Shown: positions 13,753-21,940 of the stretch, in pieces
Layout of the letters: every line of letters starts with the position of its first letter
Position numbering within the stretch: position 1 is the stretch's first letter
Source of the DNA: a virus
Reading direction: 5' to 3' (one strand)
IMG/VR virus record: IMGVR_UViG_3300042691_021189
Span: 1-23,019 of that record
DNA length: 23,019 bases
Notes under the pieces: model-generated
What the model was told of the DNA's origin: nothing
The model's database searches: none
The model's input: the letters and a program-made list of their open reading frames with translations, nothing else
Program-made: the position numbers and the translations under genes

Positions 13753-14607
13753 ATGACCTATTATGATATTTTAGGTGTTTCCAACACTGCAAATCCAGAT
13801 GAAATCAAAAAAGCCTATAGAAAATTGGCTAATCAACATCACCCTGACAAAGGTGGTGATGAACACAAGTTCAAAGAAATATCAGTGGCTTACGATGTAT
13901 TAAGTGATTCAAATAAACGTGCCGAATATGATCAATCTCTAATGGGCGGTGGCGGATTTAGATTCCAAAATATGGATGGTGGTTTCTCGGACATGAGTGA
14001 TTTATTTGGTGGAATGTTTGGTGCTCATTTTGGTTCGGGATTTGCAGGGTTTCAACACCCTAGACAGAGAAGAAATCGAGATCTAAACATACGATGCACT
14101 ATAACTTTTAAAGACAGTTACACTGGCAAAGAACTCGAAGCAACATATCCATTACCAAACGGTAAAAAAGAAACTGTAGTAATTTCTGTGCCTCCCGGAA
14201 TTGAAACTGGGCAAACTATTCAATATCGAGGATTAGGTGATAATTCATTCCCTGATTTACCAAGAGGCAATTTAAACGTAACAATAATCGTTGCATTAGA
14301 TCCGAAATTCACTAGAAGGGGTGACGACATCTGCACTGTGTTAGAACTTGATTCTATAGAAGCAATGACTGGGTGTAGTAAAGATGTTGAAACTGTAGAT
14401 GGTAAAACTGTACAAATTAAAATACGACCCGGTGTTGAACACGGTGGTGAATACAGTGCATCTGGAATGGGCTTCAAAAATGCTAGGATGCGTAGGACTG
14501 GAAATTTTGTAATCATAGTTGCTATTCGATCTCTTGCTATCACTGACGAAATCCTAAAGAAAAAACTTCTAGAAATTAGAGATGAAATTAATCGAATTCC
14601 CAAATGA
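13753..14607 (+). CDS. dnaJ: DnaJ-type co-chaperone (class II, no zinc finger)
   Basis: A 284-residue J-domain protein, taken from the ATG at 13753; a GTG immediately before it is not needed. The J domain is residues 1-65 ([20 protein letters not shown]) with HPD at 30-32, the residues that stimulate DnaK ATPase. A Gly/Phe-rich linker follows ([24 protein letters not shown]). The cysteine-rich zinc-finger domain of class I DnaJ is absent, so it resembles CbpA/class II. Two C-terminal substrate-binding domains follow ([58 protein letters not shown]). It would work with host DnaK. There is no ribosome site and the promoter lies directly upstream, so the mRNA is probably leaderless. Confidence 0.93.
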   Translation: MTYYDILGVSNTANPDEIKKAYRKLANQHHPDKGGDEHKFKEISVAYDVLSDSNKRAEYDQSLMGGGGFRFQNMDGGFSDMSDLFGGMFGAHFGSGFAGFQHPRQRRNRDLNIRCTITFKDSYTGKELEATYPLPNGKKETVVISVPPGIETGQTIQYRGLGDNSFPDLPRGNLNVTIIVALDPKFTRRGDDICTVLELDSIEAMTGCSKDVETVDGKTVQIKIRPGVEHGGEYSASGMGFKNARMRRTGNFVIIVAIRSLAITDEILKKKLLEIRDEINRIPK

Positions 14608-15085
14608 AATTTTAAAACAAAAAATGCCAGACTTTGATTTTTACAGCGAAACTGATCCAGTAAAGCTAGAAAAAGAAATGATAGATATCATGCATCAAAG
14701 TAACGGTATAGGTCTAAGTGCGAATCAAGTTGGATTTAGGGGTCGAGTGTTTGTAATGCAGCCTCAAATACTAGACAACAAAACACCTTTCGCATTATTC
14801 AATCCAATTTTATTAGAACAAAGTAAAGAGGAATCACTAAATGAAGAGGGCTGTTTAAGTTTTCCAAATCTTTTTTTAGAAGTTAAACGATCAAAAAAAA
14901 TTAAAGTACAATATGTTGACAAGCATCAAAATACCTGTATAATAGAACTTACAGACATAGATGCTCGATGTTTTCTTCATGAATTAGATCATCTAAACGG
15001 TATATGTTTTACAGATAAAATCAGCCAACTTAGATTAGCATTAGCGTTAAAGAAACAGAGGAAAAAGAATGGTAGAACCAAGTGA
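14582..15085 (+). CDS. def: peptide deformylase
   Basis: A 167-residue metalloenzyme that removes the formyl group from new N-termini. All three signature motifs are present: [10 protein letters not shown] at residues 42-51, E-G-C91-L-S at 89-93, and H133-E134-L-D-H137. C91, H133 and H137 bind the metal and E134 is catalytic. Length is near the bacterial norm (about 168). The start lies 26 bases inside dnaJ and the end overlaps clpA by 17 bases, so the three are likely translated together. Phage deformylases are known from marine phages. The basic tail ([14 protein letters not shown]) differs from many cyanophage forms, which end soon after the HExxH helix. Confidence 0.93.
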   Translation: MKLIEFPNEILKQKMPDFDFYSETDPVKLEKEMIDIMHQSNGIGLSANQVGFRGRVFVMQPQILDNKTPFALFNPILLEQSKEESLNEEGCLSFPNLFLEVKRSKKIKVQYVDKHQNTCIIELTDIDARCFLHELDHLNGICFTDKISQLRLALALKKQRKKNGRTK

Positions 15086-17345
15086 GAGCCTGAAGTTAGT
15101 TTTTGAAAAGGCTATTGATGTAGCAAGAAAATTGAAGCATGAGTATCTTACCATAGAACATTTATTGTTTGCTATGCTCTGCGAAGATTCATTTTTTAAC
15201 AATGTACAGGGATACGGGGCGGACCCAGATTATATTAAAAAGAATTTAGAACACTATCTTAAAACCAAACTTAATGATATTATTAATGAAAATGTTGATA
15301 AGCCTAAGAAAACACAAGCCGTAGAAAGGGTTTTGAATCGTGCCTTTACTCAAGCACTGTTTAACGGTCGCCAATTGATGGAATTGACTGACGTGTTTTT
15401 AAGTATAATGAGTGAAAAGCGCAGTTGGAGTTTGTATTACATTCAACAAGCAGGCATCGATAAAGACAAATTTGCAGATTATCTCAGTAATGAAATTGGC
15501 GGAGAAGAGGAAGAAGTGCAAGACGGACAAACTGAACGTGCTCTTAGGGCATTTACAACAAATCTAAATGAGCAGGTTAAGAAAAATAAAATCGATCCTG
15601 TGATTGGAAGGATAACAGAGCTTGAAAACGTGGCGTTAGCCATGGGACGTAGAAATAAAAATAATGTCATGCTTGTAGGAGATCCAGGTGTAGGTAAAAC
15701 TGCTATAGCAGAAGGGCTTGCTTTTAATATTGTAAAGGGTGCTGTTCCAGATTTTCTAAAAGAATATACTGTATATAACTTAGATGTCAGTGCCATGCTT
15801 GCTGGCAGTAAGTATAGAGGTGATTTTGAAGAAAGATTTAAGTTTGTTTTGAAGGGTCTACAAACTAAAGGAAAAACTATCCTGTTCATCGACGAAGCAC
15901 ACATGATTAGCGGAGCAGGCAGTGCTGGTAACAGTGCCAACGATCTCAGCAATATGATGAAGCCAGCGTTGAGTAAGGGCAATATTAAGGTAGTTGCAAG
16001 CACAACTTGGGAAGAATATCGAAAATACTTTGAAAAAGATCGTGCGTTAATGCGCAGATTCCAAAGAATCACTGTTGAGGAACCCACTTCAGAAGTGTCA
16101 GTGCAAATTTTAAAAGGTCTTAAAAAATATTACGAACAACATCATAATGTTAAAATTACTGATGATGCCATACAAGCCGCGGTCAAACTCAGTGTAAAAT
16201 ATCAAAGCGACAAAAAGTTGCCAGACAAAGCCATTGATTTGATCGACTGCGCATGTTCTAGATTTAATATCAAGTTGGCCGCTGACAGGATTATTAACGA
16301 GTCAGAGATTCAGTATGAACTAGCACAAATGGTTCAAATTCCCGAAGAGCAGATAGCTGAAACAGAAAGTAATAATCTTTCTAATTTAGAAGATCAACTT
16401 AAGACTGAAGTTTACGGTCAAGACACTGCAATTAATGAAGTTGTTGATAAAATACTTGTTGCTCGTGCAGGTCTAAAATCAGATAATAAACCCATCGGAA
16501 GTTTTGTATTCATGGGTCCTACTGGCACTGGCAAAACTGAAACTGCTAAATCACTCGCAAAGAATCTCGGAGTTAAACTTTTAAGATTTGATATGAGTGA
16601 ATATCAAGAAAAGCATAGTGTAAGTAAATTAATCGGTAGTCCTCCAGGATATGTGGGATTCGAAGAAAACGCCGGATTGTTGATTACACAAATTCAAGAA
16701 AATCCCTATTGTGTTTTACTATTTGATGAAGTAGAAAAAAGTCATCCAGATGTCAGTACAATTCTTTTACAACTTATGGATAATGGATTCATTACCGGAA
16801 GCAACGGTAAAAAAGCAGATTGTAGAAATGTAATATTAATACTGACCACAAATGCAGGCGCTCAGGAATCAGAAAAACTAAAAATTGGTTTTGGGGCTCA
16901 GGAAAAGGATTACGAAGATAAAGAACTTAAAAAATTCTTCAGTCCAGAATTCCGTAATCGTTTAGATGCTGTAGTTTCCTTTAAGAAGCTTGGTAAAGAA
17001 ACTATGGTTAAAATTGTTGGCAAATTTATCGACGAGCTACGTGAGCAGGTCAAAGACAAAGGTGTTAAGATTAAGATCAACGACGCTGCTATCAACTTAC
17101 TCATTGACAAGGGTTTCGATGCTAAGATGGGTGCAAGACCACTACAACGTACTATTGACCAAATGATCAAACGACCTTTAAGTAAGATGATATTATTTGG
17201 GGAATTGAAGGACGGTGGACAACTAAATATCGGCGTCGAAAACGATAATTTAGTGTTAACTAAAAAAATAAAGATACCAAAGATCACTGTTGAAAATGAA
17301 ACTGAATCCGAACATTCAAATCAAAAGAACCAAGAAACTATTTGA
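15069..17345 (+). CDS. clpA: ClpA-like AAA+ unfoldase
   Basis: A 758-residue double-AAA+ protein, matching E. coli ClpA in length and plan. Residues 1-145 form a Clp N-domain (LKLVFEKAIDVARKLKHEYL, TIEHLLFAML). The first ATPase has Walker A GDPGVGKT at 204-211 and Walker B ILFIDEAH around 271-278. The second has GPTGTGKT at 483-490, VLLFDEVEKSHPDV around 549, and F-S-P-E-F-R-N-R-L-D. There is no ClpB-type coiled-coil insert. An I-G-F tripeptide at 606-608 matches the ClpP-docking loop, so it may recruit host ClpP to degrade selected proteins. No ClpP or ClpS gene is in view. It overlaps def by 17 bases and the next gene by 50. Confidence 0.93.
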   Translation: MVEPSESLKLVFEKAIDVARKLKHEYLTIEHLLFAMLCEDSFFNNVQGYGADPDYIKKNLEHYLKTKLNDIINENVDKPKKTQAVERVLNRAFTQALFNGRQLMELTDVFLSIMSEKRSWSLYYIQQAGIDKDKFADYLSNEIGGEEEEVQDGQTERALRAFTTNLNEQVKKNKIDPVIGRITELENVALAMGRRNKNNVMLVGDPGVGKTAIAEGLAFNIVKGAVPDFLKEYTVYNLDVSAMLAGSKYRGDFEERFKFVLKGLQTKGKTILFIDEAHMISGAGSAGNSANDLSNMMKPALSKGNIKVVASTTWEEYRKYFEKDRALMRRFQRITVEEPTSEVSVQILKGLKKYYEQHHNVKITDDAIQAAVKLSVKYQSDKKLPDKAIDLIDCACSRFNIKLAADRIINESEIQYELAQMVQIPEEQIAETESNNLSNLEDQLKTEVYGQDTAINEVVDKILVARAGLKSDNKPIGSFVFMGPTGTGKTETAKSLAKNLGVKLLRFDMSEYQEKHSVSKLIGSPPGYVGFEENAGLLITQIQENPYCVLLFDEVEKSHPDVSTILLQLMDNGFITGSNGKKADCRNVILILTTNAGAQESEKLKIGFGAQEKDYEDKELKKFFSPEFRNRLDAVVSFKKLGKETMVKIVGKFIDELREQVKDKGVKIKINDAAINLLIDKGFDAKMGARPLQRTIDQMIKRPLSKMILFGELKDGGQLNIGVENDNLVLTKKIKIPKITVENETESEHSNQKNQETI

Positions 17346-17946
17346 TAACACTTATAGATTCAAGGTTGTAATACTTTGTATTTTTGCCGGATATTTTAGA
17401 GGCAATGCAGTTCATTTTGCCCAACAGAAACTAAAAGAAGCTAAAAAGACCGGATCATACCCTCTCTGGGCTAAAAAAGCCACCCTTCAAGATGTTGAAT
17501 TTGGTTTGACACTTTGTAAAGAACTTCTAAAATTAGAAAATTATTCTCTTAGAATTGAAAGCCCGATAATATCATTTTACACTAACAACGAAAATGATAT
17601 TAAATCAATAGTTAATATCGACAGTGATGCTGTAAAGTATGTGTCTATGCCTGAACATTATCAGAACATGGAGAAAGACACTGTTTATGTTAAAAAATTA
17701 GACTATGGATTTAAAGTAACAATGGGTAGAACAACCCAAGCCCAAACAAATTTTATACAATGGGCAGGTTCAAATACGCACAAGATTCGTATGCCTAAAC
17801 GCTGCCTAGATGACCTTGCTCACAATCATAGCTGGGGCGGGGGCCATTTTTACGTCAAAGATGATAAAACTCTTACTATGGTCAAAATGTTTCTAGGAAA
17901 CAGCATTGCCAGGGTTGATTCTGTAGTAAAACTCCCTAAAAACTAA
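17296..17946 (+). CDS. unknown phage protein overlapping clpA
   Basis: A 216-residue protein, started here at the ATG at 17296; a TTG two codons upstream is a weaker alternative. The first 50 bases lie inside the end of clpA in another frame. It is basic, with segments RFKVVILCIFAGYFRGNAVH, LQDVEFGLTLCKELLKLENY, and in the second half YGFKVTMGRTTQAQTNFIQW and HNHSWGGGHFYVKDDKTLTM. The hydrophobic ILCIFAGYF stretch is too short for a membrane helix. The Trp/Gly/His-rich part looks like a conserved core. No family is recognised. It ends the dnaJ-def-clpA run, just before a palindromic late promoter. Confidence 0.65.
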   Translation: MKLNPNIQIKRTKKLFDNTYRFKVVILCIFAGYFRGNAVHFAQQKLKEAKKTGSYPLWAKKATLQDVEFGLTLCKELLKLENYSLRIESPIISFYTNNENDIKSIVNIDSDAVKYVSMPEHYQNMEKDTVYVKKLDYGFKVTMGRTTQAQTNFIQWAGSNTHKIRMPKRCLDDLAHNHSWGGGHFYVKDDKTLTMVKMFLGNSIARVDSVVKLPKN

Positions 17947-17959
17947 AAAGTCTGCTAGT

Positions 17960-17983
17960 TTGTGATATTGATAAATATCACAA
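17960..17983 (+). promoter_or_regulatory. late promoter box inside a perfect palindrome
   Basis: TTGTGATATT (17960-17969) and AATATCACAA (17974-17983) form a perfect 10-bp inverted repeat with a GATA loop. The late box GATAAATA (17970-17977) spans the loop and the start of the right arm. It lies 18 bases before the ATG at 17996. The palindrome could be an operator or form an RNA/DNA hairpin; no T-tract follows. Confidence 0.65.
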
Positions 17984-17995
17984 TAGGGGATTGAC

Positions 17996-18457
17996 ATGAC
18001 TGAAAAGGGACTTTCACATTACATGGAATTAGTCGAATCCGATGGGACTGACATATATCAGGGAGATGGGTTCTATTTCATGCTGGACGAAGATACTGGC
18101 GTAGAAACAGAAGTACTAACTGCCTGGGATGACGCTATCTTAGTTGAACTAGATCAAACAGCACTGGCTCTACTTCAGGACATTGGCGCAAAATTTATAG
18201 ATTCCGATGATCTAAATGAAGCAAAATATCAAGGTAGAACCGTACCTTTGGGCAAGCCTATGAAAGGTGATGTAGCCAAAAGCAAAGTTTATGTTCGCAA
18301 ACCGAATGGTAAAATTGTTAAAGTAAATTTTGGCGACAAAAAACTCAGTATTAAAAAACACATTCCTGGCCGTAGAAAAAGTTTCCGTGCCAGACACAAC
18401 TGTGCCAATCCGGGCCCACGTTGGAAAGCACGTTATTGGAGTTGTAGGGCTTGGTAA
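17996..18457 (+). CDS. phage protein with Arg-rich Cys-containing C-terminal domain
   Basis: A 153-residue protein with two parts. The N-terminal 90 residues are acidic (MELVESDGTDIYQGDGFYFM, LDEDTGVETEVL). The C-terminal 60 are strongly basic: KVYVRKPNGKIVKVNFGD, then KKHIPGRRKSFRARHNC and P-G-P-R-W-K-A-R-Y-W-S-C-R-A-W. I recall closely similar ends in proteins of T4-like marine phages, without an assigned function. C136, C150 and H134 might form a metal or disulphide site, and the Arg cluster could bind nucleic acid. It follows a palindromic late promoter and probably belongs to virion or head assembly. These roles are inference. Confidence 0.7.
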   Translation: MTEKGLSHYMELVESDGTDIYQGDGFYFMLDEDTGVETEVLTAWDDAILVELDQTALALLQDIGAKFIDSDDLNEAKYQGRTVPLGKPMKGDVAKSKVYVRKPNGKIVKVNFGDKKLSIKKHIPGRRKSFRARHNCANPGPRWKARYWSCRAW

Positions 18458-18458
18458 T

Positions 18459-18839
18459 ATGAAAATCACAGAACTTTTTAATAATCCAAAAAAACCAATA
18501 GATCAACTATTAGGTAAAGAAAAAGATCACGATATTGACAGTGACGAATTTAAATTTGATCTCGGTGAAGATTTAATTTATTTTATGCACAATAATGATG
18601 ATTTCTACAGAAGGAACCTTTTCCCAGTACTAAAAGTATGCAAAAGAAAATTTGATCTTGGACAAGGTTTCAGTCACCGTATGTTCAAGCCAATCATAGC
18701 TAAAGCATACGAAGCTTACAAAAAAGAATTTCCATTGAGAGAATTACAAGACAGGTTAGAAGAAGAAAAATGTGATGCTATAGCCAAAGAAATTTATAAT
18801 ACTGAGCTAGGTCACATGAAAGATGGAAAATACGAATAA
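18459..18839 (+). CDS. unknown protein with Alt-like N-terminus (M-K-I-T-E-L-F)
   Basis: A 126-residue protein. The ATG at 18459 is chosen because it follows the upstream stop by one base; the open frame extends to 18330 only over the conserved end of the previous gene. The N-terminus MKITELF resembles the start of T4 Alt (MELITELF, from memory), where the prohead protease cuts after the E. The rest is charged and helical (FDLGEDLIYFMHNNDDFYRR, KPIIAKAYEAYKKEFPLREL), with no known motif. The stop overlaps the start of the 1033-residue gene (TAATG). It may be a packaged internal protein or a partner of that enzyme; this is inference. Confidence 0.65.
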   Translation: MKITELFNNPKKPIDQLLGKEKDHDIDSDEFKFDLGEDLIYFMHNNDDFYRRNLFPVLKVCKRKFDLGQGFSHRMFKPIIAKAYEAYKKEFPLRELQDRLEEEKCDAIAKEIYNTELGHMKDGKYE

Positions 18840-21800
18840 TGTTTTTAAGAGAACTTTTTTCGCCTTTGGCAAAGTTTCTACTTTATGAAGGCGGCAACTT
18901 AGTTATAGGTGATGTCGAAGCAAACAAAATCGACACTAGTCAAAGAGCCAGTGTCGTGCCTATACTTGACAACGCACTTACAGCAATCAACAAGGCCTAT
19001 GCCGCACAACACGGCAATAAAGGCATATGGAATCCTAAATTATTGGCTAGTAAAAAATTCTTAGCAGGCTCCAGTTTTCATTTCTTTGATCGTACAGGCA
19101 TATCTGATGAAATTTTTACACAGGTAAAAAGAACTGTTGGCGACATTGACACAATGATCGATAAGGACAAAAGAGATGACGTACTTACTTGGTTATCATC
19201 TCTTTCACAAGGAGCTGTAGTAGGACCTGCACGTTTTGTTGGGTTTGATGATAAAGATCCTGTGCAAATATTAACTATGTGGCAATTCCCTGATATTGTT
19301 ATCCAAAACAATGAAGGAAAACAATTTCCAATCAATATTCAAATAGATTTGGAAATGAAAGAATATGAAAACGACGAACCAACTACTTGGAGTCAATTTA
19401 GTACTAGTAGCAGTTGGGAAGATATCAGTGTTGGAGTCAAAGGTGTATTTCATAAATTTTTAATACAAAGTATGACTGGGTTAACTGCCAAAGACTTTAT
19501 GCTTAGAAAACTTGTGGGTCGAGGTAAAGCTCGTGCACCACAAGACATACCTACTAGAGATAATATGTACAGTTTTGCCATTAAATCAAAAGAAGGTGGC
19601 GGACTTAGACCCAAGTATGATCCAGTAATAGATCCGACTACTGGCAAACAAGAAATAGTAGATGGATTGCCTGTATTTGAACCACGTGCAACTACTGGCT
19701 ACGAAAAAGATTTAGGTAAGATATTTCAAACTATTTTTGGCTCTAGAATGAAGCCAAAAGATTTAAATGCACAAAAAGAGAAATTTTGGAGTTTTGTTGG
19801 TGTAGCAAGTTTGATGAAACAGTATTTGACTCCCGAAGAGCAAAACGAAGTTGTTGATAGTTTTTTAGAAAAACTTTTTGCTCCCGGTGCACAAGGTCTT
19901 TATGCTAATGATAAAGAAAAAGATCAGCAAGAAAAATCAGCTGCTGTAGATAAACTATTTGACATATTAGAAACTAATCCTCCAAAAGGATTGGATCAAA
20001 TGAAACAGCAATACTATGCTGCCTATAAATTAAGAGAAAGTATTTTTGAAGCAGAAGAAAAACCAGAAGTAGTACAAAGCAAACGTAAAAGCATAGTTCA
20101 TTTAGAAAAAATGAAAGATATTGACTTTTTAGATTTACTTGATGAATTACGTGATGAAACTAACGATAAAATAACATTGGATAATATTCCAATGACTGTT
20201 AAAATTGACGGCTTTGGATCACGTTTTGGAAAAAGCGAAGACGGTAGGGCATTTTACGAAACCAGTAGAACTGGGCCTAAATTTGGTCCTGGTAAATTCT
20301 TAAAATATCATCTAGAAAAAGGCACACAGGACGAAGAAATTTTACGCAGAGCTGGATTATTTGATCAACTGCAAGATAAAATTATGGGTGTGATTGAACG
20401 TATTGATAAGCAATTAGGTAAAAACTTTTTAACTGATGTTAAAGTACACGTGGAAGTACTATATCTCCCGTTTGCCAGCGAACAAGAAGACGGTAGATTA
20501 AAATTTGTTGGTATAAGCTACGACAAATTACCTGAAGGTGTTGATCTAGCACTAATTCCTTTATTTGCCGAAATTGGCAGCAGTGGTGCAAAACATCCTA
20601 AAAGTAATCTAATAATCAAACAATTAAAAAATATTGGCAACATGGGTGATACAATGTTCATAGATAATAATCTAACTACTGATGGTAGTATAGATGTTAC
20701 TGGGCTTATACCCCCTATGGAAAATTTAGAAACATTAAGAAGCATGATTCTAAGTAACAAACGTGATGCTAAAAAAGAAGCAGCCGAAGCTTTACAACCA
20801 TTAAAAGATAAACTAGCAAATTACATCATTGAACACCCAGGTATATTAGGTAAAGATATATTAGGTAGAGACTACGAAGGTATTATTTTAAACAGCAAGC
20901 AGGGTCCTGTAAAAATTACCAGTAAGCAACAAAAAGATATAATCAAAGCTAAAAATGATGCTATTAAGGCTGCAAAGCCCCCACAAGCAGATCCTAACAA
21001 ACCCAAGTCAGGCAAAACTGCTGTAGTGACTATCGGTAGTTTCATTGGTCACATTGGTCATCAACAACTAGTCAATATGGTTTTAGATAAGGCACAAGCG
21101 TTAGGTGCTGATCCGTTTGTTTATATCAGTAGTATGACCGGACCGGATGATCCTATTCCACCAGAAGTTAAATTTGAAACTTGGCAAAGACTGTATCCAG
21201 ATCAACGTGAAGTATTTTCACTGATACAGCCCGGCGGCACTCCTGTTAAAAAAATAGAAAAAGAACTAGTAACTGTAAGTAATCCACCGCCTTACGATAA
21301 AATTATAGTAATGGTAGGCGATGATCGTTTTGAAGGTATGCGTAAATGGATGCAACACCTAAGTAAGCGTATGAAAAATCCGCAGTATCCAGGTTTTGAA
21401 CATGTGGAATTTGATGTAGAAAATACACCAAGAAATCCAGATGAAGGCGGCACTGGTATGAGCTTTACCGAATTACGTAATGTATTAAAAGACACAAGCA
21501 AAACAGCACAAGAACAATTTATTGCTTGGCGTAAAGCGTTTGATCCAATATTAGATGATAAATGGATCAAATATCTAATGACTGTGGCGAGAAAAGGAAT
21601 GGGCATACAAGTTAAAAAAGATTTAAAAGAAAGTGTAATGAGTGAGATTGATTATCAAATTGGTAATAAATTGGACAGAGCCATTGCACTTTACAAAAAG
21701 AAAAGAATCAATGACGAAACTTTAGGCGACTTCACTATTAAGTTAGCCGGCAACGTGGCTAGAAAATTAGACCTAGATCAAGATGCAGTACAAGGTGTTA

Positions 21801-21940
21801 TTAATGACTATGTGGATAACGCATTGTCAGATTTAGATGAAGAAGCCGCTGGTGTTGGAATTGTTACAAAACAAAATACAACTGCTGACGTTGGTCCTGG
21901 TACGTTAGGTAAAATGTTAAGAAGTTTGAAACTAGCATGA
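18839..21940 (+). CDS. large multidomain nucleotidyl-transfer protein (NTase + ligase-like + HxGH domain)
   Basis: A 1033-residue protein with three apparent nucleotidyl-transfer domains. (a) Residues 70-210: a Pol-beta-type NTase pattern, GSS at 77-79, G-D-I-D at 101-104 and I-Q-I-D-L-E at 167-172; this is the least certain. (b) Residues 415-710: an ATP-dependent ligase-like adenylation domain with motif I K455-I-D-G-F-G-S-R, motif III-like VHVEVLY (E539), motif IV Y-E-G-I-I-L (E680) and motif V-like V-K-I-T-S-K (K692). (c) Residues 725-905: a cytidylyltransferase-like fold with G-S-F-I-G-H-I-G-H at 733-741 and M-S-F-T-E-L-R at 874-880. A helical tail follows. The N-terminus MFLRELF fits a prohead-protease site. 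No known enzyme of this layout comes to mind; RNA or nucleotide end-processing is a guess. Confidence 0.8.
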   Translation: MFLRELFSPLAKFLLYEGGNLVIGDVEANKIDTSQRASVVPILDNALTAINKAYAAQHGNKGIWNPKLLASKKFLAGSSFHFFDRTGISDEIFTQVKRTVGDIDTMIDKDKRDDVLTWLSSLSQGAVVGPARFVGFDDKDPVQILTMWQFPDIVIQNNEGKQFPINIQIDLEMKEYENDEPTTWSQFSTSSSWEDISVGVKGVFHKFLIQSMTGLTAKDFMLRKLVGRGKARAPQDIPTRDNMYSFAIKSKEGGGLRPKYDPVIDPTTGKQEIVDGLPVFEPRATTGYEKDLGKIFQTIFGSRMKPKDLNAQKEKFWSFVGVASLMKQYLTPEEQNEVVDSFLEKLFAPGAQGLYANDKEKDQQEKSAAVDKLFDILETNPPKGLDQMKQQYYAAYKLRESIFEAEEKPEVVQSKRKSIVHLEKMKDIDFLDLLDELRDETNDKITLDNIPMTVKIDGFGSRFGKSEDGRAFYETSRTGPKFGPGKFLKYHLEKGTQDEEILRRAGLFDQLQDKIMGVIERIDKQLGKNFLTDVKVHVEVLYLPFASEQEDGRLKFVGISYDKLPEGVDLALIPLFAEIGSSGAKHPKSNLIIKQLKNIGNMGDTMFIDNNLTTDGSIDVTGLIPPMENLETLRSMILSNKRDAKKEAAEALQPLKDKLANYIIEHPGILGKDILGRDYEGIILNSKQGPVKITSKQQKDIIKAKNDAIKAAKPPQADPNKPKSGKTAVVTIGSFIGHIGHQQLVNMVLDKAQALGADPFVYISSMTGPDDPIPPEVKFETWQRLYPDQREVFSLIQPGGTPVKKIEKELVTVSNPPPYDKIIVMVGDDRFEGMRKWMQHLSKRMKNPQYPGFEHVEFDVENTPRNPDEGGTGMSFTELRNVLKDTSKTAQEQFIAWRKAFDPILDDKWIKYLMTVARKGMGIQVKKDLKESVMSEIDYQIGNKLDRAIALYKKKRINDETLGDFTIKLAGNVARKLDLDQDAVQGVINDYVDNALSDLDEEAAGVGIVTKQNTTADVGPGTLGKMLRSLKLA

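Noticed and set aside
14220-14603. Minus-strand open frame opposite the end of dnaJ
   Set aside because: It mirrors conserved DnaJ coding sequence and shows no motif of its own.
15479-16087. Long minus-strand open frame opposite clpA (about 200 codons)
   Set aside because: The plus strand encodes intact Walker and Clp motifs here. The antisense product is low-complexity Ser/Leu/Pro-rich without motifs or an upstream ribosome site, a typical shadow frame.
17290-17295. TTG start for the gene after clpA
   Set aside because: An ATG two codons later is available and there is no ribosome-site evidence for TTG.
18330-18458. An upstream in-frame ATG that would add 43 residues to the 126-residue protein
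   Set aside because: The extension lies wholly over the conserved Arg-rich end of the previous gene in another frame. The ATG at 18459 follows the stop directly and gives the MKITELF start shared with neighbours.
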